Source: Certhia americana | Taxonomy: Eukaryota; Chordata; Aves; Passeriformes; Certhiidae | Direction of reading: 5' to 3' | DNA length: 64,000 nucleotides | Assembly (NCBI GenBank): GCA_018697195.1 | Contig: CM031858.1 | Location: forward strand, 92,427,568 to 92,491,567 | Part shown: piece by piece, positions 1 to 8,870 of the stretch | How positions within the stretch are numbered: position 1 is the first letter of the stretch | Layout of the letters: each line of letters begins with the position of its first letter | Notes under the pieces: generated by a model | What the model was told of the DNA's origin: nothing | Database searches by the model: none | What the model saw: the letters and a program-made list of their open reading frames with translations, nothing else | Program-made: the position numbers and the translations under genes

Positions 1-1282
1 TGCTTGACTGATCTACTGCATTGTAATTTAGGTACTATGACTATCATAAAATGGTTTTTCCCTCTTTTTAATAGGGACTTCTTAGGAATAGAGATTACAC
101 CTTGTTAATAAAACTTGAATTTGAGGCATCTTCTTTCTTAGTATGATTGTCCTCTGAGAAAAAACGAGGACTGTTGGGATTGTGATTGGAACAATGTTCT
201 GTATTGGAGAGTGTGAAAATCATTTATTTTTGCATCTACAGTAATTTTTTCAAAAGCTGCATAGTGTTTCTATTGTTGTTGGATTCAAAGGTTTCTTATG
301 TGGTGAAAAGTAATTTTACAGGTACCTTTTTTGCACTTGGTTTTTGCATTCTGTAAAGCTGTCCAATAATTATCCATACTATATTTCTTTTATTACCTCA
401 TAGTGAAGATATCCTTGCCACAACTGAGTCTTTTTTTTTTCCAGCTAGCTTTTGAAAAGATCTTCATTAAATATAACTTGTGTAAACCAGGAAACAGAAA
501 TACTATTAAGTGTTAAAAATGTAATACAATCCCTGTTAAGCTGTCATACAAACTTAATGCTAAGTTTTTATGACTTATTTTCCATTGTCTGGTGTGTTTA
601 AAGGTGTTTGTTTCTAATCCAGAAGACTTTGAGCTGTTAGGACACACCTGGAGTTCTGTTACTTCATCCCCAAGAAAGTGTTTTCAGCAGAACTTTCTTG
701 ATGTAGATGAGAGGGTGACACATGTAGCCCTCTCTGTGAGTGCTGTTGGGGCTAGAACTTGCTTCCCTAATAGAGCTTCACAGCTTCAAGTCTGCTTTTT
801 CCTCAGACTTTTAGGGAAAAAGAAGGTTAATGTAAGGCAAGGCAGCATGTACTTTTAAATTCAGTAGCATTCTGCCGTTTTACTACATTCTAGAGAAATG
901 GGTTATGACTATATTGCCTCAGGGAAGGTATACACATTCATTTGTATACAGGCGTCTTGGCAAGAGATCAAAATACTTAAGGAAAAGCATTATCTTATAT
1001 ACATTTCCGGGCATATTTTTGTGTTATTCCTTTTCAAATGATTGTGTTGTGTAGCCGCATTTTCTTTCTTTTAAGATTCTCTTTCATTCTACCTTCCTCC
1101 CCCTCATTTATGGGATTAAAAATAAAAACTGTATTTGCTTTGTAATTCCATCCAAGTCTGACAGAAGGGTAGAGACAGAGAAAGTGAGGCTCCTGTAGGT
1201 TTGTTTATAAATTTTGATACTTCAGTTTTTCTGAGAAAAACATGTTTTATGAATTTTGTGGTTTTTTTCCTGTTTTTCCTAG
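1..1282. other. Intron or upstream sequence of the unnamed gene
   Basis: AT-rich non-coding sequence. It ends in a pyrimidine-rich tract and TAG acceptor directly before the exon-like block at 1283, so at least its right part is probably intron. An open frame at about 605-858 has no recognisable domain and no good splice sites, and I do not call it a gene. Confidence 0.5.
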
Positions 1283-1390
1283 CAAAGTTTTGAGATACTG
1301 AATGAAGATGATGCTTCATTTATCCTGAAAGTTACACAGACTCTCACAAATGCACTGGTGGAATATCGTCAGCAGGCTGCATCAAACAAA
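1283..1390 (+). CDS. Unidentified upstream gene, internal exon A
   Basis: A 108-base block (36 codons) lies between a good acceptor (tttttcctag) and the donor AAA|GTAATG. Only one of the three frames is open. It reads from QSFEILNEDDASF to VEYRQQAASNK, a helix-like, moderately acidic segment. The exon enters and leaves in phase 0. I do not recognise the protein family. The clean splice sites, single open frame and phase match with the next block are the evidence that it is a real exon. Earlier exons must lie to the left of the window. Confidence 0.6.
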
Positions 1391-2462
1391 GTAATGCGGA
1401 TTTTGTTTTGGTTTTGTTCTACAAAATGTAGATTCCTGTGATTGTGCATTTTTATTATTAAATATGGTACAATAAACCAAAAAATGCTTATTGTAAGTTT
1501 TGGTTGTTAAATACATAAATTTTGGTAGTGATAATAGGGTAAAATTTTAGCTTTTCTGTTGACGAGTCTTAATAATTTCTGTTCAATGGTGCTTGCTTAT
1601 TTTTTTGTTGTTGATAGAAACAAAAAATCATCTTGTCACTTATTTCCTGTGCTTTTCCTTACATCTGAGTTTTCTGATACTTTTGCCTGTTTTTAATTCT
1701 AACTTAAGCTTTTCTCATCTCTACTGAATTGCCTAACACTCCTGTTCTGTATCCTCTTTCTGTTCCCAGGCTTCTCTTCATTCACCATGTAGTCACACAT
1801 CAGTGACATGAATTTTTTTTCCTTATACAACTTCGGGTCCTGGTCTTTGGACTCTTCTTTCTGAGGCCTCATTCCCTTCCATTATTAGAAACCCAGTTTT
1901 TCCCTCTCTGCTATTACTTGTGACTGACTTATCTTTCCATAGGCAGTACATTTGGAGGTGTTTTGAGTACTTCTCTGAGGCTGATGTCATGTTACAAAAC
2001 AATTAAGTTCTTTCTAACTGAAATAACATCTAACCTACAAGTTGTGGAAGGCCAAAATGTTTTCCCACATTAGGTCTTGTTAGTATTCTAAACTGTGATC
2101 TTTCAGTTGGTAATTTTTTAACTAAATCTTCTATTTTGAGTGTAAAATGCTTCCTTTTAAGATCTGAAAAGTTGAAATTCGGCTCAATGAGTATCAATCA
2201 CTTCATTGCCTAATACATAGCTTTTTCAGACATAGATATGATAGGCAATGTATACACAGAAGTTATTAGCCCTATGATTTGCAAAGAAATACTTGATTTT
2301 TGAGATTTGGGAGCAGATTTTATTTGGTTTGTGATCATTAAAAATGTAATAGTTCATTGTTCCAAGAGGTTGTCCTGATGAGGTTTTAAACCCCCTTTTT
2401 TTTTCCTTTCTTTTTTTTCCTTTCTTTAAAAATAAAAAAACCAAAACAAAAACAACTCGTAG
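1391..2462 (+). other. Intron A-B of the unnamed gene
   Basis: AT-rich intron sequence with no recognisable exon or repeat. It starts GTAATG and ends with a T/A-rich stretch and ..CTCGTAG. Confidence 0.5.
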
Positions 2463-2559
2463 GACCACTTAGATGCTGGATATAATGGAGAAGCAGCACT
2501 AGAATATTCCACAGAACAGCCTGGCCTGACTTCAGCAGATATTGGTGATGCTGACACTG
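2463..2559 (+). CDS. Unidentified upstream gene, internal exon B
   Basis: A 97-base block follows the acceptor TCGTAG and ends at the donor ACTG|GTAATG. Only the phase-0 frame is open, matching exon A. It reads DHLDAGYNGEAAL through STEQPGL to SADIGDADT and leaves one base (phase 1). The segment is low in hydrophobic residues and probably disordered. An internal alternative donor (ATTG|GTGATG, about 2546) would leave the same phase. No family recognised. Confidence 0.55.
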
Positions 2560-3400
2560 GTAATGTTGGCTTTGCAGTCTTTAATGTGGTTTTAATCTTA
2601 ACAATTGAACCTTGCGTAAATGATAGTAAGCCTTTCTTCCTGCTTTTCTAAAAGCAGTGTTTAAGAGCAGAATAAAGCCAGAATCAAGTAGCATAAATGA
2701 ATAGTTTTGGGCTTTTCCCCCCATCCTCTACTAATATTAGGAAGAGAAGACTATTAAAACACATTCATTCTACTTAACTGTAGGATTTGGGGAGAAATTG
2801 AGTTCGTACCAACTCTTTGACTTTCCTGTGTTTTAAGGCAACTTTCCTGTTTCTAAGGAGATTTTCAAAGTCACTTTGGCTTTTTTTTCCCCTGCCCAAT
2901 ATTTTTTTTCTCTTCTTGATGGAGGAGATGTTTCCTGCAGTTTTAGTCAAATCAAGACATTAGTAGAAATTATGTGGTAGAGGATGGATAATTACCTTTA
3001 ATACATGAATACTCCAGCTACTTGACCTCAATACTTCTGATTAATTTTTTCAAAGGATCCTGGATTTCTTGGAGCTCATTATCTTTGCATAGAAACAAAT
3101 ATTTTTCTTAAACCTAGGAAGTACAATCCTATGCTTGGAAAGGCAAGATATCCAGAATACTAGTGAAGCTATTTTGTGAGGTTTTTTGGTTTTTTTTTTT
3201 TTTTTTTTTTTCTGTATGGTGTCAATTTTCTAGTTTTTCTAGAAAGTTTAAAAAAAAACTCAAATGAAAACCTGTATTTTTACAAGGGTAATAGCAAAAA
3301 TTGCAGTGATTTTGAATACATGAGTTTTGAAACGTTATTCTGTTTTTGTAAGCATAATGGAAATAGCTTTCACTTACCCTTCCCACCCTTGTTTCTCCAG
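2560..3400 (+). other. Intron B-C of the unnamed gene, with a poly-T run
   Basis: AT-rich sequence with a run of about 22 T at roughly 3190-3211. No further exon is convincing. One acceptor-like site (tttcctgcag, about 2940) is followed by an early stop in the required phase. Confidence 0.45.
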
Positions 3401-3791
3401 GATTTTCTGTAACTGGAAAGCATTCCTGACTCTTGGTGGTTTGAAAATGTAGCAAAGTCAGATGTGAACCATACCACCAATGCTGCTGTGCCAGACTGGA
3501 AATGCTTGTTTAGAAAAGCCCTATTTAGAGAAATAAGTAGTGAAGGCTCTTCGGAAGCCTCTCTTACTGAAAAACAGTGTTTCCCTTCTTTAGACTACTC
3601 AAGCAGCCAATCAGCTAAGCAGTTCTTACCAGTCAATGAAGATGAACCCCAGAACTTTTCAACTGGCTCTTTGGAAACAGCATATGAGAACAACATCACA
3701 ACTGAGTTTTTGAACAGTGTAAGAAACATGAATGCTGAGGAAGTTACTGCCACCCTACACAAAATAGCAGCATCAAATCCAGCTTTCAGAG
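3401..3791 (+). CDS. Unidentified upstream gene, large exon C with a 5' frame break
   Basis: A long frame is open from about 3413 to 3791 and ends at the donor AGAG|GTAATT, leaving one base. It includes SIPDSWWFENVAKSD, PDWKCLFRKALFREI, a Ser-rich stretch, and near its end TTEFLNSVRNMNAEEV and KIAASNPAFR. The best acceptor (tttctccag at 3400) admits the phase-1 frame from exon B, which reads GFSVTGKHS and stops at 3427-3429. The frame that continues downstream has a TAA at 3410-3412. A second AG at 3419-3420 would work only if the preceding exon left two bases. The cause may be an unseen exon, a sequence error, or a one-base indel in a decaying gene. No family recognised. Confidence 0.5.
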
Positions 3792-4988
3792 GTAATTTGC
3801 ATTCACATGTATACACACACACACATATATAAACATATACATAACATCATTTGTTAGCTCTGTGAAATATTAAGGACTTTGCCTTATGAGTTGAAGAACT
3901 TTGAGGTATGACAAGAGGGTTGAAGAGAATTCTTTTTTCCCCACCCTCTGACTTTTGCAGGATCCAGTTTAGGAATGGTAATTCAGAATAGCTGCCTTCC
4001 CATAAAGGCATTAATAATTGCTGGGGTATTTTTTTTATTCTTGTCTCATTTTTGCATAGTAACATTTAAATGGCGAGAGACAGTAAACTAAAACCAAGCA
4101 TATTGTTAGTAGAAAATAACAATAAAGGCTATAAGTGGAGAAATGCTAATTTTGTGAATACCAACAGTGAAGCATTTTTTATTTACTAGTTCCTGAAAGA
4201 AGTGTATTTGCACAGTGACATAGAAACGTATCAGAGACAAGTAGTCTTTCTTTTGCTTACAACTTTCTAATAAGTGTCAGCTATTTAACCTTCCCACATC
4301 TTCTGTCAGCTACTGCTCTCTCTTCAGAAGTTTCCTGTGTACATTTCTAAGCTTCTCAGAGCATGTTTAGAATCATAAAGGTTAAAAAAAGAACACTGAA
4401 GACGAATACATTGTAGGAAATGTAGTTTAGAGGCACATAATGGTTGTTCTCAGTTAATAAGGAAGGATCCAAAACTCATTTCAGTATCTGAATGTTTCAG
4501 TATAGCTTGTGTTTTTAAGTCAATTTTATCATAAAATTGCTTATTTTCTGGTTTTGTTTGTTTGTTTGTTTGTTTGCCTCCAACTAAGGAATTGATATAC
4601 CAAATGTTATAAGGATCCTGACTGAAAGTGGAACTCTGAGGGGACCAAGCAATGGCAGCACACAGTGACATGGTATTTAGTAGAGATAACACAGCAATGT
4701 TTACTTTCTCTAAGTTCGTTGCTTTACTTTATTTGACCTCAGTGGAGTTATTTTGTTACATTTAAGTTTTATGCAGTGTTTTTTAAATTAAATTAATGAC
4801 TTAATTTTTACATTCTTGTTATTTATTTCTCCATTTAGCTGAAAGTTCTGTATTGTAGAAAGGTTGTAAACCTCATGTTCATTCTTTCCATGTTAAAACA
4901 GCTTTTTAAAACTGCTAACTTGTTTTCTTCAGTGTTATTAAATATGTTGACAGTCTGATCTTTTCTTATTGTTGGTTCTTTTACAAAG
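3792..4988 (+). other. Intron C-D of the unnamed gene; CA and TTTG microsatellites
   Basis: Non-coding AT-rich sequence. It holds a short CA run at about 3816-3828 and a (TTTG)n tract at about 4553-4576. It ends in a T-rich tract and ttacaaag, the acceptor of the last exon. Confidence 0.5.
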
Positions 4989-5080
4989 AATTATCAGCAG
5001 AACGAACTACTGCACTCAGCAGTACAAACTCATCCTACAACAAATACTTGGAAGTTATTCCCTGTGGCTACTGGGACTGA
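4989..5080 (+). CDS. Unidentified upstream gene, terminal coding exon D
   Basis: The exon follows the acceptor TTACAAAG. The base left over from exon C completes a Glu codon, and the frame reads ELSAERTTALSSTNSSYNKY and ends EVIPCGYWD with TGA at 5078-5080. The phase agreement with exon C (phase 1) supports the join. The C-terminus is Ser/Thr/Tyr-rich with an aromatic end. Identity unknown; the four blocks together encode roughly 220 residues of a C-terminal region. Confidence 0.55.
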
Positions 5081-7221
5081 CTAAAAAGCCTTCGTAATCA
5101 AAAAGCCTTTCCCATATAACAGTTATTAACAGGTCTCCACATTTTTTTCTTAATAAGATTAAAAATAATAATAAAAATCAGCACTGTCAGTCTCATGCTG
5201 AGGTGAGAAGTGCCTGGATTATAGCTGATTTAGGGAGCATAGAAGCTTCAGCAAAGTTAGTAGGAGTTAGGTAAATTTTGCAAATTTAGAGATATATCCC
5301 AACAGGTGTAACCGGGGTCTGGCTAAGAGGAACTGATGTGGTTGTAAAAGTATCTTTTGTCTTTTATCTGCCAGTATTAGAATGAAATGAAAGCTGGCTT
5401 ATACTGTCCTTCAGGCTCTTTTAACATGAAGTTTTTTCCAGCTAAAGTAGTACTGGTTCTGACTGAAGGTACATGTCTATATATTAATGACTTCTGCTTT
5501 TGTAGGAGGGTGAAAAAAATGTTTGAATGGTTATAAATTAGTTTGCTTGGGAAAAGATATTTTTTTAAAGTGAAGCCGTGTGGTTAAAATTCACTTCCTG
5601 CTTGTGATGCTGGGTAGCATTCAGTGGTTCTAATTAAAGCTCTTCAGCTTCGCAGCCAAATACTGATATAATTTAGACATGCTGGGGCCAGATGGCAAAT
5701 GAACTTTTTTGAGATCTGGATGGAATTTGAGAATCCTCATCCTGATGGTTTCACATCTTCATACCATGGAATGCAAGATGCAGTAAAACTAAGGTAACAA
5801 AGAAAGGAGCAACAAAATTCATGAGTTTTATTATATGAACAGACCTAGGAATGAAAACAGTTCAGAGACAAATTAAAACACTGTTTTAAAGAAACTCTGA
5901 GGAGCATCTAAATCTGTTCTCATCAGAGGCAGAGATGGAAACAGAGTTCTTACATTTCATTTACTTTGTACTGGAACACTGTAGGAACAGTGTTAATGCC
6001 TGCTTAATGAAGGTGAACTTAATCAGTAAAAATTCTGAATTCTGAAAATAAAAATAGAAATAACTTTTTCTGGTTTATTTTCAAGGTGCAGAACAATCTT
6101 TGTATTAAAATAATAAAATCAGAATATTCAGCTGTTGTAAATGGCCATCTCTGAGACAGCTTCTCTTTCCTCTTACGGTAGAATCATTCTAAATGGAAAT
6201 AACTTGGATTTGAGGTGGCTTTTTTTGCTTGGGTGCTGGAGGAGCATGCTGAAAAAGAAAACCCTAAATCTGTAGTACACTACAAAAATTGGTTGAATTG
6301 TGTGCTGCGGAGTGCTGCTGTACCTCTCAAAGACAGCTGAGAAACATGAACTGGGTAAGAGTCACCAAGCGTATGCTTCTGGAAAAGTTTTCAAAGAACA
6401 CAGTCCAACATAGTCCATTCGGCTCTACAATTACTTTTATTTTTATTTTTTTCTTTCTTACCTGGTGCAAAGAGAGGCTGATAAAGCGTTGTATTACATT
6501 CTTCTTGTATCTGCCTCTGTTTTGTGATGGCTTGGTGTATTCTTATACTAACAAAAAACTCTATATTTGTTCCAAAACATGTTTTAATATTTTACTTGCA
6601 CCAGTACTGCAGAGTAAGGGAAAAAAAGGCATTATCTTTACTAATAATATTTAAACAATGCATTTTTTGGTTTCTCACACTAACAGCAAGGCAGACTTCT
6701 GAAGTAACTAGAGAATTAATAAAATTAAAAGTTCAGCAATAACAAGACAAATTAAACCAAGTGAGGATTAATCTTCTGTAAAGCTTCATCTAAGTTTTAC
6801 ATATTTTACTGAGACCAGAGAGCTGCAAGGAAATGGTTTTTAACAAAAAGCTGTAGAACTACTCCTCACAGAAGGTAGAAAGGGGAAGGTAGAAGGGTGT
6901 TCACAGGTTAATTGACAAGAAATGAAAGGTTTAGAGCATGCAACTGCAGAGTTACTGTCTGGTGTGAATTGAGGCTATCTCTGTTGTAGACAGAGACGGA
7001 AACATCCTCCTCGTTTGTTGCTTCCTGGGTCTCCCAAACTTTTGTACTCTTTTTTTGATACGGGAATTCATTACCCCTTTGGAGCAGCAAGCTTTATCTG
7101 GTATGCGTATACAAAAGCATGTAGCATGCCTCATGGTTTATATGTGAAATAATAACCTCATACATGTGAAATAATAACAATGACCTCAAAAAAAGTGCTG
7201 ATTCTGCAGTGCCTTCACTGG
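5081..7221. other. 3' UTR and intergenic sequence
   Basis: About 2.1 kb with no supported coding region. The left part is likely the 3' UTR of the unnamed gene. The open frames here (for example 6289-6654) are low-complexity chance frames, rich in T-derived Phe and Leu. Confidence 0.5.
5170..5175 (+). terminator. Candidate poly(A) signal of the upstream gene
   Basis: AATAAA about 90 bases after the stop codon. Further candidates lie at 6047-6052 and 6112-6117, so the true 3' end may be as late as about 6130. No transcript evidence is available. Confidence 0.35.
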
Positions 7222-7590
7222 AGATCACAGGATCAAGTAAGTTGGAAAAGGCCTCAGATCAAGCCTAACCCATGACACCATTAGGTCTACTAAACTGTGG
7301 TACTCCTGTTTTTCCTTAAACATCTGCAGGAATGGTGACTCCATCATGTTCCTAGGCAGTCCATTCCAATGTCTAATCACCCTTTTCAATGGAGAAATTC
7401 CTCCTGATGTCCAACCTAAACTACCCCTGGCACATCTTAAGACTGTCTTCTCATCCTGTCTGATTGCCTGGGAGAAGAGGCTGACCCACACCTGGCTCAG
7501 CTCTCCTCTCAGGTGATTGTAGAGAGTGAGAAGGACCCCCTAACCTCCTTTTCTCCAGGTTAAATAACCTCAGCTGCTCCTCCCAGGACT
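7222..7590 (-). mobile_element. CR1 LINE fragment, antisense to TEX10
   Basis: The plus strand shows the reverse complement of the CR1 3' region: a run like ggagatcacaggatcaag, then cctaggcagtccattccaat, cctcctgatgtccaacctaa and a final block like ttttctccaggttaaataac. This order is typical of avian CR1 3' ends. It is diverged, so old. Confidence 0.85.
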
Positions 7591-7705
7591 TGTGCTTATC
7601 TGGGTACCGGTTATTATTGATGCGTTCTTGTCTGCTGTGGTGCTAGAGCAGCCATGCTGCAGGGGAGGGGACTACATCTTCTCTGAAGCACAGCACAAAC
7701 CAAGG

Positions 7706-7990
7706 TGGAAGGGACCCAGAGCTCCTGGCCGGGGGTACATCCTGCACAGGATACCCCAAGAGTTACACCATGCGCTTGAGAGCCTTGTACAAATACTCCT
7801 CCAACTCAGGCTTGGCGCTGTCACCACTTCCCTGGGGAGCCCGTTCCACTGCCCAAACACTCTCGGCGTGAAGAACCTTTTTCTTACATCCAGCCTAAAG
7901 CACAGCTTCAGGCCATTTCCTCGGGTCCTGTCCACTGTTCACCACACAGCGAAGAGATCCATGTCTACCCCTCCTTTTCCCTTCCCGGGG
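7706..7990 (-). mobile_element. Second CR1 LINE fragment, abutting the TEX10 CpG island
   Basis: A separate CR1 3' copy in reverse orientation: gtggaagggacccagagct, caggataccccaagagtta, cacttccctggggagcccgt and ggccatttcctcgggtcct. It begins the 3' consensus again, so it is a second insertion and not a continuation of the copy at 7222-7590. It ends where the GC-rich promoter region begins. Confidence 0.85.
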
Positions 7991-7999
7991 CAGATGTCC

Positions 8000-8870
8000 C
8001 CAAGAAAAGCCCTGTCCCAGACGCAGCCCAAGCCTTGGCGCTGCGTTCCCTCCGGGCGGGTGGCACGGGGCCGCCCCGCCTGCAGGGGGCGCCAGCGCGC
8101 GGGGGCGCGGCGGAAGCGCGCTTGCCCCTGGCGGGCGGGGCGGGCGCTGGCGGCGCGGCTCACGTGGGCGGCCGCTTCCGGGCAGGCGCTCGGCGGGGGC
8201 GGAAGCGGGGCTGTCGGTGCGGCGCGCGTGGTTGGTGAGCGAGCGGGCGAGCGGGAGGAGCGGGAGGAGGCGGCGAGCAGGAGCATCGGCATCCCACCCC
8301 CCAGGGGTCCCTAAAGGTCCGGCCCTGCTCGCGGGGGCCGCGCCGCTCGCCCGGCCCCTGCGCCAAGGGCCGCCCGCCTTTTGTGCGACCCGCCCTCCCC
8401 TCACGTTCCTGCGCCAGGGAGGCGGCGGGAAAAGCGGGAGCCGCCGCGGCGCGGGCCGGGTGCCGCTCCCGGGGAAACCGGCGGCAGCTGCTCCGCCGCC
8501 GCTGCCCCGCCTCTCCCGGCGGCTTCTCCCCGCCGCCGCTCCCGCCTGGCCCGCCGCTGCGGGAGCTCCCGAGGGCCGACAGCGCGGCCTCCCCGGCACC
8601 AGGCCGGCACTGACGCGCCTTTATTTGAACGCCCCGCAGAGCGACTGGAGCGGGGCGGAGGGAACCGGCGTTCGGGGAAGGAGCCGAAGGATGTCCCGGG
8701 ACGGCGAGGAAGGCGGCGTGACGGCCTAGACCCGCGGGAGGAGCGGCGGCGCTCGGGTACGGCGTGCGCGGCACGGGGTCGGGCGGTGCGGTGCGGTGCG
8801 GCGGGGGATGCGCTGCCGGCGCGGCAGCCCCGCAGAGGTGATCGCCTGTAAGTATCGCTGTCCTGTACCG
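8000..8870 (+). promoter_or_regulatory. TEX10: CpG island promoter of TEX10
   Basis: A sharply bounded region of very high GC and dense CpG in an otherwise AT-rich window. It carries a GC-box cluster (gggcggggcggg, about 8133-8144), an E-box CACGTG at 8161-8166, an ETS-type CTTCCGG at about 8174-8180, and further CGGAAG sites at about 8111 and 8200. I see no TATA box. This is the usual architecture of a housekeeping promoter. Transcription probably starts in its right half, upstream of the exon 1 donors. The many open frames on both strands here follow from base composition and are not genes. Confidence 0.85.
8640..8847 (+). other. TEX10: Probable TEX10 exon 1 (5' UTR); left edge uncertain
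   Basis: Exon 2 has an acceptor nine bases before the TEX10 ATG, so a 5' UTR exon must lie upstream. The best donor in the CpG island is CCT|GTAAGT (exon end 8847). Alternatives are GAG|GTGATC (end 8837) and CGG|GTACGG (end 8756). A short upstream reading frame (ATG 8691, 12 codons, TAG 8727-8729) lies inside. The start site cannot be read from sequence; 8640 is only indicative. Confidence 0.4.

Noticed and set aside
592..858. 88-codon open frame on the plus strand
   Set aside because: No recognisable motif, an atypical start, no splice sites tying it to exon A.
7895..8851. Long open frames on both strands across the CpG island (up to 234 codons)
   Set aside because: Very high GC removes stop codons in all frames. 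The products are Arg/Pro/Ala/Gly-rich with no domain, and they overlap each other and CR1 sequence. They are best explained as promoter composition.
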